A stretch of 22,766 nt of DNA from DATJQF01 sp035505995 (GTDB lineage Bacteria > Bacteroidota > Bacteroidia > Bacteroidales > FEN-979). The notes under the pieces are model-generated. The model saw only the letters and a list, made by a program, of their open reading frames with translations, made no database searches and had not been told where the DNA came from. This document shows positions 1 through 8,045 of the stretch, one piece after another (the stretch's first letter is position 1; each line of letters begins with the position of its first letter). The DNA is taken from positions 1-22,766 of the forward strand of contig DATJQF010000186.1 in NCBI GenBank assembly GCA_035505995.1, written 5' to 3'. The position numbers and the translations under genes were made by a program.

Positions 1-1874
1 CCGGTCGAACCGGACGTATACAGGATATAGGCCGGGCTCTGGGGATCACCGAGCCCCAGATCGCTGTCATCGGGATGGGAGAACACCTTCCGGTCATCCA
101 CGAGCACCACTTCATTTCCGGTTTCCGGGAGGTTCTCCAACAGGGAGGTCTGGGTGACTACCAGCACCGGCTTTGCATCTTCCAGGATCAGCTCCAGCCG
201 GGCCTTCGGGTATATGGCGTCCACGGGCAGATAGGTGGCTCCCGTCTTTGCAACCGCCAGGAGACTGGTCAGCAGGTCCATCCCGCGGTCCAGAAATACC
301 GCGACGATGCGTCCTTCCTCCGCACCGCGCCCGGCAAGGTATCTTGCAAAACGGTTCGCACGGGAATTCAGCTGCGAATAGGTCAGGGTCTCATGATCGT
401 CGCTCGCTGCAACCGCATCCGGGGATCTCTTCACCTGGTCCTCGAAGAGGTGATGGATGCATTTGTCTTTCGGGTAATCGGCCTCTGTCCGGTTCCAGTC
501 CACGAACATCAACTGCCGCTCCTGCGCGGTGAGGATGGGGATCTCGTCGACCGGCCGGTTTTCCATGGCGCATCCCCCTTCCAGGAGGGTCATCCAGTGG
601 CCGGCAAATTTTTCTACCGTATCTTTCCGGAAGAGATCGGTGTTGTACTCGATCATGCAGCCCAGGCTGTCTTTCCGGTCGGTTACGGTAAGGATGAGAT
701 CCAGCTGCGCCGAAACACGCCGGCCCTGCATCCTTTGCAATACAAGCCCCGGCATCCGGATCTCCTCGCGCTCGTCGGCCAGGAAATTGAAAATGACCTG
801 GAAGACCGGAGTATAGTCCATCGCGCGCTTGACCTTCATCTCTTCCACCAGCTTCTCAAAAGGCACTTCCTGGTTATCGTAGGCCGCTAAAAATGTCTTT
901 TTGGTTTTTTCCACGGCATCGGAAAAGGTCAGATCCCCGCTGACCGTGAACCGCAGCGGCAGGGTGTTGATCAGGATCCCCAGGAGCGATTCCAGTTCGT
1001 AATGGTTCCGGTTCGCGATCGGGAACCCGATCACAAAATCTTCCTGTGCGGAATACCTGGAAAGCAATACGGCATATGCCGTCAGCAAAGGGACCGACAG
1101 GCTGGTGCCGTGCTTCTTGCTCAGGGCCACCAGTTTTTCCCTCAGCTTAGCATCCACTTCAAAATGAAATTCAGCGCCGTTATAGGTCTGTATCTTGGGC
1201 CGGCGATAGTCGACCGGGAGCTTTAGAACGTCGGGGACCCCCGCGAGCTCTTTTTTCCAGTACCCGATCTGGTTCTTGCACTCCTCCCCTTCCAGCCAGC
1301 GGTGCTGCCAGAGGGCATAATCCGAATAGGTAACCGGCAGCGGCGAAAGCCTGACGGGTTTCCCTTCAAGCAACGCCGTATAGACGAGCTCAAGCTCGTC
1401 AAAGAAAATACTGGTGGAGACTGCATCCAGGATCAGGTGATGAAAATTCGCCAGGAAAATATATTCCCGGTTCCCCAGAAACAGGATCTCAAACCGGAAC
1501 AGCGGACCCTTCTCGAGGTCGAACTTGTGGTTGGCGTTGGAGAGGGAATGGCTGTCGATGGCATCTTTCCGCTGATCTTCCGGAAGATCTTCCAGGTGCA
1601 CGGTGTGAAGCATGACAGGCAGTTCCGGCAGGATCTTCTGCACCGGAAGGCCGTTGACCTTGGGGAATACCGTTCGCAACGCCTCGTGCCGCTCTACGAG
1701 CAGATCCAGGCTCCGGACGAAGATCTCCAGGTCCGGATCCCCGGTCATCCTGAAATCGAGGGGGATGTTGTACGCGGTGATATTCCGGTCGAAATGCTCC
1801 ATGAACCAGATCCGGTTCTGGGTGGAGGTCAGCGGGAAGGTTCCCGATGTTTTAATTGTATGTGTAATTTCCAT
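1..1874 (-). CDS. Non-ribosomal peptide synthetase, N-terminal part (condensation + start of adenylation domain), cut by window edge
   Basis: An open frame of 624 codons runs from ATG 1874 off the left edge. Residues 10-435 are a condensation domain, which joins aminoacyl or acyl units held on carrier proteins. Its motifs in order are PLTSTQNRIWF (14-24), RHEALRTVF (62-70), HHLILDA (145-151), YSDYALWQ (183-190), LGILINTLPLR (298-308) and VPFEKLVEE (337-345). An adenylation domain begins near 470, with LTYSQL (497-502), GATYLPVD (545-552) and the start of the phosphate-binding loop, YTSGSTG, at the very edge. The catalytic motif HHxxxDG ends in Ala instead of Gly. Starting with a condensation domain fits either a subunit that accepts an upstream peptide or an acyl-starter module. 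The gene lies 39 bases after the polymerase stop (in the same frame), so it is probably co-transcribed. An in-frame GTG at 1895 is a possible alternative start. Substrate residues lie outside the window. Confidence 0.93.
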   Translation of the reverse strand, partial: MEITHTIKTSGTFPLTSTQNRIWFMEHFDRNITAYNIPLDFRMTGDPDLEIFVRSLDLLVERHEALRTVFPKVNGLPVQKILPELPVMLHTVHLEDLPEDQRKDAIDSHSLSNANHKFDLEKGPLFRFEILFLGNREYIFLANFHHLILDAVSTSIFFDELELVYTALLEGKPVRLSPLPVTYSDYALWQHRWLEGEECKNQIGYWKKELAGVPDVLKLPVDYRRPKIQTYNGAEFHFEVDAKLREKLVALSKKHGTSLSVPLLTAYAVLLSRYSAQEDFVIGFPIANRNHYELESLLGILINTLPLRFTVSGDLTFSDAVEKTKKTFLAAYDNQEVPFEKLVEEMKVKRAMDYTPVFQVIFNFLADEREEIRMPGLVLQRMQGRRVSAQLDLILTVTDRKDSLGCMIEYNTDLFRKDTVEKFAGHWMTLLEGGCAMENRPVDEIPILTAQERQLMFVDWNRTEADYPKDKCIHHLFEDQVKRSPDAVAASDDHETLTYSQLNSRANRFARYLAGRGAEEGRIVAVFLDRGMDLLTSLLAVAKTGATYLPVDAIYPKARLELILEDAKPVLVVTQTSLLENLPETGNEVVLVDDRKVFSHPDDSDLGLGDPQSPAYILYTSGST

Positions 1875-1913
1875 TTTCGTCAATTTAAATTCCACAACTT
1901 TTTCCGTCCTGCT

Positions 1914-3371
1914 TTACAGGGGCGATTGATTATCGAAATGCGGTGAATTCATCATCAGCGCCATCGAAGTATAAATGAGCAGACTGGTAGGCATGGTTCC
2001 CAGTACGGCATTGCCATAGGAGGCGACCATCACCCCGAAATACCCGGCTGCCAGCGCCGCCATTTTCATCTTCAGCACCGGGTTCCGGATCTTGTACATG
2101 ATAAGGTAGGCGCTTTTGATCAGGATATACAGCAGGATGAACAGGTGAAGCGCCAGTCCCACGATCCCCTGTTCGGCCCAGATCAGCACATACCAGCTGT
2201 CGGTAGGCGTGTTCGACAGGAACGTATTGCCGGTATAGGGTTTGGCCTTGACCCCGGCCTGCCCGATCCCGCCACCGATGGGCCGGGTGGCCAGATAAGC
2301 TTTCAGCAGCCGCTGATTTTCCAGCCGGACCTGCAGCGAAGGATCATTCGGATTAAAGGCGGATCTCATTCTCCGGATAAACTGGTTACTCTGGCCGATA
2401 TAGGTCATCCTGAAGAACAGGACGACCATGACCAGCAAGACCAGTCCCGATACCATGACCCACACGTTCTTTCTCAGGATGAAATAGAGGAAGAAGCCGG
2501 CCAGCGGAATGCTCATCGCACCCCGGGTCCCCGACAGGAACATCCCGGTGAATCCCAGGGCGGCAACCGACAGGAAGAAAAATCTTCTCCGGGTCCCCCT
2601 TTCGGCAAAGGCGACAATGGTCGCCACCACCGCCGAATATGCCTGGTTGGCTCCGAACTGGCCGGCGTCCGACAGGAAAGAAAATGCCCGCAGGTGGCCG
2701 AAGATCAAATGGGTCTGACCGGCTGCCCCGGACAGCCATTGCTTTTCGAAAGGATCCACGCCAACGGTCATCTGGACGATCCCTTTCAGGCTGATCAGGA
2801 TCGAGAACACCCCCCACAGGGTGAGGAAGGTGTTCAGCTTCCTCCGGGTATCCACGAATTTCAGCGCCAGCGGGATCATCAGCAACATGTATAATGAGAT
2901 CCCGCGCATCCCGGAAAACCAGGCCGCATGGCTGACCGTCTCGGGATTGAAGAACTCCAGCACGGAATACCCGAACCAGATGGCTGCCAGGAGCGTGACA
3001 TCCTTTCTGACGGGTTTCCAGTCAACACGATCATAGAACCGCTCGAACAGGATAGCCAGGTAAGTGAGCAACAGCACGGCATCCATGGCCAGTCCGATCT
3101 GCACATCCCCGGGGATATACCGTGAAATCCCGATCAGCGTGAAATCGAGGACCAGCGCCGAATAAAAACCGACCACCGGCTTGCGGAAAAGCCAGAACAG
3201 GTAAAAGCTGACCAATGGCAGTGCGGTAATCACGATCCCGACCGCAATTCCCATCTTCACCACCGCCACAGCCGAAACCGCGGATAGCAGCACCAGCGGC
3301 ACGAGGTATTTCAGCGAGCTGAGCTTGTCGGATCCCGTGATGATATTGAACTGGTTGGTTTGGCTCTTCAT
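1914..3371 (-). CDS. O-antigen ligase / Wzy-type polysaccharide polymerase family membrane protein
   Basis: This 485-residue protein is almost entirely hydrophobic, with roughly ten to twelve membrane segments. It has the layout of the Wzy_C/O-antigen ligase family: a short SGTRGA motif near 280-285, then a long external loop (about 320-390) holding RPIGGGIGQAG (363-373), then further membrane helices. Family members either polymerise lipid-linked repeat units (Wzy) or transfer glycan to lipid A or protein (WaaL, PglL), and sequence alone rarely separates these. With a flippase 12 bases upstream and a Wzc-like chain-length protein before that, polymerase is the more likely role here. The start ATG is clear, and the next gene (NRPS) follows after 39 bases. 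Confidence 0.85.
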   Translation of the reverse strand: MKSQTNQFNIITGSDKLSSLKYLVPLVLLSAVSAVAVVKMGIAVGIVITALPLVSFYLFWLFRKPVVGFYSALVLDFTLIGISRYIPGDVQIGLAMDAVLLLTYLAILFERFYDRVDWKPVRKDVTLLAAIWFGYSVLEFFNPETVSHAAWFSGMRGISLYMLLMIPLALKFVDTRRKLNTFLTLWGVFSILISLKGIVQMTVGVDPFEKQWLSGAAGQTHLIFGHLRAFSFLSDAGQFGANQAYSAVVATIVAFAERGTRRRFFFLSVAALGFTGMFLSGTRGAMSIPLAGFFLYFILRKNVWVMVSGLVLLVMVVLFFRMTYIGQSNQFIRRMRSAFNPNDPSLQVRLENQRLLKAYLATRPIGGGIGQAGVKAKPYTGNTFLSNTPTDSWYVLIWAEQGIVGLALHLFILLYILIKSAYLIMYKIRNPVLKMKMAALAAGYFGVMVASYGNAVLGTMPTSLLIYTSMALMMNSPHFDNQSPL

Positions 3372-3383
3372 GATTTAGTTACT

Positions 3384-4748
3384 TCAGTTACCCCACTCCT
3401 GGTTCCGGATCTTCTGGAACATCAGTTTGTAGAATGTGATTCCCGAGGAAAAGATCTTTCCGCGGTTGAGAGAGATCTCACGGTCCAGGTAATAATATCC
3501 CAGCCAGATCCCCAGCAGCGTGAACACCACCGATGCCACTGCCACCATCACCAGGGATTTCAACAGGAATACGGCGATCAGGTCTCCGATGACATTTGCA
3601 ATCAGCATAAACAATACTTTCTGGAAATTCCGGTCGGGCCGGTTCACGCTGTCGAGGCCGATCCCGGTCATCCGCTCGATCGGCAGAAGAAGCCCGTAGA
3701 TCGAGAAGATGCGCATGATGTGAACCGCGTTCGCTTCAAGGTTGGGATCCGACAGGAGGTACTGCCGGCCGCCAACCAGCATCACGAAGAAATCGGCAAA
3801 AACGAACGTGATGAGGCTGATAAAGGCAAACAGGTAGGTCATGGCGCCTGAATACGTGTAAAAGGAATTCCTCACTTCGGAAACCTTTCCCTGGATGCTG
3901 GCTTTCGACATTCTCGGGAATGCGGTGGCCCCGAAGCTGCGCAACGGGATCTGCTGCAGCTCGGTCAGCTTCATCGGGATGCTGTACAAGGCGACCGCCG
4001 CCGTGCCCATCGGACTGAGCGAGATGATCAGCGTATCGGCCCCGCGCAGCAGGTTGGTCCCGATCAGGGTAAAGGTGGTGTACTTCCCGAAATTCAGCAG
4101 GGTCCGGGTCGTATCCTTCGAAGCATACCGGAGGTATTTGATCCCGTCCCATCCCGCCAGGAGGCAGACCACCGAAGTGGCCAGAAAGATCGTAAGCTGT
4201 GCGATCACGATGTGGGTCAGTGAAGGTGAAAAGAAGAGATTGCTGACCAGGATAAAGCAGAAAAAGGTGCCGCTGGAGATCAGGTTGATCAGCAGGATCT
4301 TTCCGAATCTCATTTGGGCCTGGAGGATCACCAGGGCACAATAGAACGGAAGGGTGAGGAACATCATTACCGGGAACCACCTGAAGAACAGCTCGTATCC
4401 GGAACGCTGAATGGGTCCGGGGAAGGCAAGGTACACTCCCCAGATCAGGACCGTCAAAGCCGTGGAAACCAGGATCAGGATCAGGATGAAGGACCCGATG
4501 ATCCGCCGCCCTTCCAGCTTATCCGCCCCCGAGAGGTTGCGCACCACGGCCGTGGTCGTGATGCCGAACCGGAACATATCCACCAGCGCGGCACTGGAGA
4601 TGAACAGCACCCATTCTCCGAAAACTTTGGGGGGAAACCCGTGTGCCATCACGGCAAATCCGGCAAAACCGAAAAGCGAAACGGCCATATTTCCCATCAG
4701 GGACAGGAAATTGGCTTCGCGGAGGATGTATTTGACGGCTCGTACCAA
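3384..4748 (-). CDS. Wzx-type polysaccharide flippase (MOP superfamily)
   Basis: This 454-residue polytopic protein has the repeated membrane-segment pattern of oligosaccharide flippases. Its N-terminal LMGNMAVSLFGFAGFAVMAH followed by FGEWV resembles the usual opening of Wzx proteins, in which a GPxxFG-like loop follows the first helix. Such proteins move undecaprenyl-diphosphate-linked repeat units across the inner membrane. The longest sensible start is a TTG at 4748. The next in-frame ATG, at 4697, would remove the amphipathic leader VRAVKYILREANFLSL that such flippases usually have, so TTG is preferred, with moderate certainty. The frame is open back to the stop of the upstream Wzc-like gene, 29 bases away. 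Spacing to the polymerase downstream is 12 bases. Confidence 0.87.
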   Translation of the reverse strand: MVRAVKYILREANFLSLMGNMAVSLFGFAGFAVMAHGFPPKVFGEWVLFISSAALVDMFRFGITTTAVVRNLSGADKLEGRRIIGSFILILILVSTALTVLIWGVYLAFPGPIQRSGYELFFRWFPVMMFLTLPFYCALVILQAQMRFGKILLINLISSGTFFCFILVSNLFFSPSLTHIVIAQLTIFLATSVVCLLAGWDGIKYLRYASKDTTRTLLNFGKYTTFTLIGTNLLRGADTLIISLSPMGTAAVALYSIPMKLTELQQIPLRSFGATAFPRMSKASIQGKVSEVRNSFYTYSGAMTYLFAFISLITFVFADFFVMLVGGRQYLLSDPNLEANAVHIMRIFSIYGLLLPIERMTGIGLDSVNRPDRNFQKVLFMLIANVIGDLIAVFLLKSLVMVAVASVVFTLLGIWLGYYYLDREISLNRGKIFSSGITFYKLMFQKIRNQEWGN

Positions 4749-4777
4749 AACGGGATCTGTTAGGAGTTTGTGATGAG

Positions 4778-7243
4778 TCAGGCTGTGTTTTTATCCTTTT
4801 TCTTTCCGGCTTTGTTCTTATTCTTGGGCAATTCGCCGATCGCTGATTTCACCACTTGCATATCCACCCCGTTCAATAAGAAAAGAGGGCTCTGATGGGT
4901 CAGCTTCATCAGGGTCTCCAGGGCTCCCTGGTCCGCCTGCGTCCAGGACCGCGTGGACCGGATCACCAGGATCGACAGGTCGGCGGAGGTGACCAGGCCG
5001 GCCGGGTACGGGTGATACAGCAGCGGGGGCAGCTCGATGAGGATGAAATCCGGCAGGATGTTCGTTTCGAACTGGGTCCGCTCCAGCAACTCGTTGTAAT
5101 TCTTGATCGAGTAGTAGCTCTCATCGACCCGGTAGATCATATGCGCTTCCGAGTTCTGGCCGTTTTCGGGGATCTCCAGGGTCATCGTGGTATGCTCGTC
5201 GGGAAAATCAAAATGGTCGTTCAGCAGCTTTACTCCGGAGGATTCTCCCTGTTTGTTCAACAGTACCGCCTCTTTCCGGGGAGGAAGGGATTCGTGCGCC
5301 TCTTCCTCGGCCCTCGCCATTTCAGTTTGCAGGAGGTCTTCGCCCGAGAAGTTGATCACAACGACTTTCTTCCCCTGCTTTTTAAGCTTCCTTGCCAGGT
5401 TGCTGACCATAGTGGTTTTTCCTTCCTGTCCGGTCGTACTGAAGAAGAGAAGGGTCCTCGGACCGAACCGGTAGGATCTTCCTTCGGGGTACAGCTCGAT
5501 CTGCTGGATCATCATTTCCAGCAGGCGGTTGGTGATGAAGGGCATATTCACGCCGTTCAGCTTGGCCGGGATCCTGGGGTAAATGCCAACCGGGTTCAGC
5601 TGCAGGATCTTGGCAGCCTTCTGCGGGTTCTTCAGGGTGGAATCGAAATATTCCAGGGCCAGGATGACCGACATGACCAGCAGGAATCCTGCCAGGCCGG
5701 CCAGCGCCATGAGAAGCATCCGTTTCGTGGGATTGGGCGACTCCGGGAAATACGGCGGATCGACCGCACGGATGTTGGAGGAAAGTTCCACGTCCTGTAC
5801 TTTCAGCTTCGCCAGGTTCAGTCCCTTCACACACTCCAGGTATTCCTGCTCGGCAACGGAGATATCGCGGTCAATCCTTTTCAGGATCACCCCCGTCGGA
5901 GCATAGCTTGCGATCTCCTGACTTGAGTTCTTGGCCCTTTTTTCCAGATCGATCAACTCCGACTTCGTAGCCTCATAATCCTTCAGGCTGGTCACCCAGC
6001 TGTCCATCAGCTTGGCAGCCGTGGTTCCCTCGTTGGCCGTAGTGGCATTATACAGCTCGCCCACGGCGGAGTTGATCTCAGTGTTCAGCTGGTCGGCCTG
6101 CCGCCTGAGGTCGGACAAGTTACCGCGGCTCACGGAATCGTTCTTTCCCGCCATTTCCGCCGACGTGATCTTAGAGTTAATGAGGGTGAGCTGATTCCGC
6201 TTGTCGAGCAGGATCTTGTTCTGGTCCTGGATCTTTTGCTGGTTGTTCAGCTTGGTCTCAATTTCCTTGATCGCCGCATCATCGCCGGCCAGTTTGTTCC
6301 GCTTGGCCTGGATGGAGGCATCCAGCGAAGATTTCTCCTTGGCAATATCGTGACTCTGGTCCTCATAGTTGATGATGTTGTGCTCCTGGTTGAACCTGAG
6401 CAGCTGATCCTCGGCCAGGTTGAGCTTGTCGGAGGCCTGTTTGACCTTGAACTCAAAATACTTGACCACCGCATCGGTTCGCGATTCCTTGATCCTTTTG
6501 TAATTCTTCATGCACACCTCCGTGATCAGCACGAGGGTCTGCTGGCACATCCCGGGATCGTCCAGGTTGTATTTCAATTCGATCAGGTCGCTGCTGTTCA
6601 GCCGCTGCACGCTGACGGAGGAAATAGCATCAATCGAGTAATGCGGGTCGCTCATGTTGATCAGCCGGTGGACGAAGTTCGTATCATCGCGGCTTTCATA
6701 GGCGTCGAGATTGCGTACCGTCTGCTCATACGCCATCCGGTCGATCATGGGAGGCTGCAGGCTAAGGGTGTTGGTGGTCCCGGCTTCGCTGAACATGAAT
6801 TTCTGTTCCCCCTCAACCGTATCGACGGTTGATGAATCGATCGGACTGGTCAGGGTTCCTTTGACGGCCTTATGAACCACCAGCTTGTTGATATAGGAAG
6901 GGACCCTCTTGCGGAGCTCCAGGAAATTCTTCGCGGAGATGTACTTCATATCCGGGTGCTTCAGCATAAGGTGCTGGGCCAGCAGCCGAAGGGCGACTTC
7001 CCGCGAAGTCTCCCGCGATTGCACCACGTTGATCAGGTTATCGAAGGATGCATTCGCCGCGAACAGGTTGAACGACTGATCCAGCTGTACGTTCGCACCG
7101 GAGGTCAGGCCTGTATATAAGATCGTCTTCGAAGAATAGGTATTCTTGGTAAGAAATTTCACGGCGGTGGCCATCATGACGGGAATGAGCACCAGCAGGA
7201 TAATATGCTTCCTGACCAGCCGGATGATATCTGAGATTTTCAT
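4778..7243 (-). CDS. Wzz/Wzc-type chain-length determinant with degenerate tyrosine-kinase (BY-kinase-like) domain
   Basis: This 821-residue inner-membrane protein belongs to the GumC/Wzc group, which controls polysaccharide chain length and couples polymerisation to export. A first membrane segment (about 13-30) is followed by a periplasmic Wzz region with long coiled coils (about 255-440). Then come the proline-rich motif PYFPESPNP (497-505), a second membrane segment (509-530) and a cytoplasmic P-loop ATPase domain. Walker A is present (STTGQEGKTT, 602-611). Walker A', normally an Asp-rich DxDxR strand, reads VVVINFSGED (627-636), and Walker B has ELPP (737-740) instead of DTPP. The C-terminus ends in Lys-rich sequence without the Tyr cluster that BY-kinases autophosphorylate. 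It probably folds like a kinase and may bind nucleotide, but tyrosine-kinase activity is doubtful. The start ATG is clear and the upstream gene ends 12 bases before. Confidence 0.9.
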   Translation of the reverse strand: MKISDIIRLVRKHIILLVLIPVMMATAVKFLTKNTYSSKTILYTGLTSGANVQLDQSFNLFAANASFDNLINVVQSRETSREVALRLLAQHLMLKHPDMKYISAKNFLELRKRVPSYINKLVVHKAVKGTLTSPIDSSTVDTVEGEQKFMFSEAGTTNTLSLQPPMIDRMAYEQTVRNLDAYESRDDTNFVHRLINMSDPHYSIDAISSVSVQRLNSSDLIELKYNLDDPGMCQQTLVLITEVCMKNYKRIKESRTDAVVKYFEFKVKQASDKLNLAEDQLLRFNQEHNIINYEDQSHDIAKEKSSLDASIQAKRNKLAGDDAAIKEIETKLNNQQKIQDQNKILLDKRNQLTLINSKITSAEMAGKNDSVSRGNLSDLRRQADQLNTEINSAVGELYNATTANEGTTAAKLMDSWVTSLKDYEATKSELIDLEKRAKNSSQEIASYAPTGVILKRIDRDISVAEQEYLECVKGLNLAKLKVQDVELSSNIRAVDPPYFPESPNPTKRMLLMALAGLAGFLLVMSVILALEYFDSTLKNPQKAAKILQLNPVGIYPRIPAKLNGVNMPFITNRLLEMMIQQIELYPEGRSYRFGPRTLLFFSTTGQEGKTTMVSNLARKLKKQGKKVVVINFSGEDLLQTEMARAEEEAHESLPPRKEAVLLNKQGESSGVKLLNDHFDFPDEHTTMTLEIPENGQNSEAHMIYRVDESYYSIKNYNELLERTQFETNILPDFILIELPPLLYHPYPAGLVTSADLSILVIRSTRSWTQADQGALETLMKLTHQSPLFLLNGVDMQVVKSAIGELPKNKNKAGKKKDKNTA

Positions 7244-7255
7244 TGTCCTGTGTGA

Positions 7256-8035
7256 TTATTGGTTTTCATTGTTCAGGTTAAAATTCATGCCCACCATGAC
7301 TTCCAGGGTCTTATAGGCGGAAAGGAAATTAACCTTGATGCTTTCGTATTCTGATTCCGTGCGGGCTTCAATTTCCGATACCCGGGAATATTCATCCACC
7401 GTGATGGTCCCGCTGGTGAAGCTCTTCTCAGCCATTTGCATGTTGATCCGTGCCGTTTCCAGGTATTTCGACTGGATCATCAGCTGCCGCTGCATGGATA
7501 CCATGTCATAATATTGCTTGATGACCTGTTCCCGGACGAGGTTCTGCTGGGTCTCGATCAGGGTTTGCGCCTGGGCAATCTGGTTCTTGGCGATGTTGAT
7601 GGAATTTCTCCGGTTGGCTATATCATAAAAGGGAAGCCGGAAAAATCCCCCCACTCCATACTGATACTGGCTCTGCCGGGTGGTATAGTTGGCCGGTGTG
7701 GTTCCGCCCAGGGTGTTGTTATAGATATAATCGAAGGTGCCGTACCCGATATTGGCCTGCACCCCCAGGTTCTGACTCCATTGCGCCTGCTCGGTGTGAA
7801 GATTGCCCTTGTTGATCTTGAGCTGGAGATTGCTGAACTTTAATTCGGGACTATAGGCCAGTGCGGAATCCAGGATGACCTTCAGCGGCGGAAGGACCTG
7901 GGTGATGTCGTCCTTGAGCAGGTCGAACGGCTTGCCCGTCTGCGCCTGCAGGCCTCCGTAAACCGGACGGATCGCCAGCAACAGGATCAGCAGGGGAAGG
8001 AAATGAGTTATTTTCATTACGGTGTTGAATTTCAT
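7256..8035 (-). CDS. Half-length TolC-like outer-membrane protein of the polysaccharide operon
   Basis: From ATG 8035 the product has about 260 residues: a signal peptide (hydrophobic LPLLILLLAI, likely cleavage after GGLQA), then one unit of the TolC/outer-membrane efflux fold. It contains a helix with YSPELKFSNLQLKI, a Tyr/Gly-rich beta-hairpin stretch, and two long helices (KNQIAQAQTLIETQQNLVREQVIKQ region and the SGTITVDEYSRVSEIEARTE region). Classical TolC proteins are about 430 residues with two such repeats, so this has only one. It may assemble as a larger oligomer or as an accessory to another pore. The frame also has ATGs at 8053, which would overlap the transferase gene by 8 bases, and at 8017. 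8035 is preferred because it gives a 10-base gap like the other junctions, but 8017 also leaves an intact signal peptide. No Wza-type exporter gene is seen in the window. Confidence 0.72.
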   Translation of the reverse strand: MKFNTVMKITHFLPLLILLLAIRPVYGGLQAQTGKPFDLLKDDITQVLPPLKVILDSALAYSPELKFSNLQLKINKGNLHTEQAQWSQNLGVQANIGYGTFDYIYNNTLGGTTPANYTTRQSQYQYGVGGFFRLPFYDIANRRNSINIAKNQIAQAQTLIETQQNLVREQVIKQYYDMVSMQRQLMIQSKYLETARINMQMAEKSFTSGTITVDEYSRVSEIEARTESEYESIKVNFLSAYKTLEVMVGMNFNLNNENQ

Positions 8036-8045
8036 GGGATCTGGG

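Noticed and set aside
75..1946. Plus-strand open frames opposite the NRPS and the end of the polymerase gene
   Set aside because: The minus-strand frame carries all condensation motifs in order across this interval, so the plus-strand frames are not genes.
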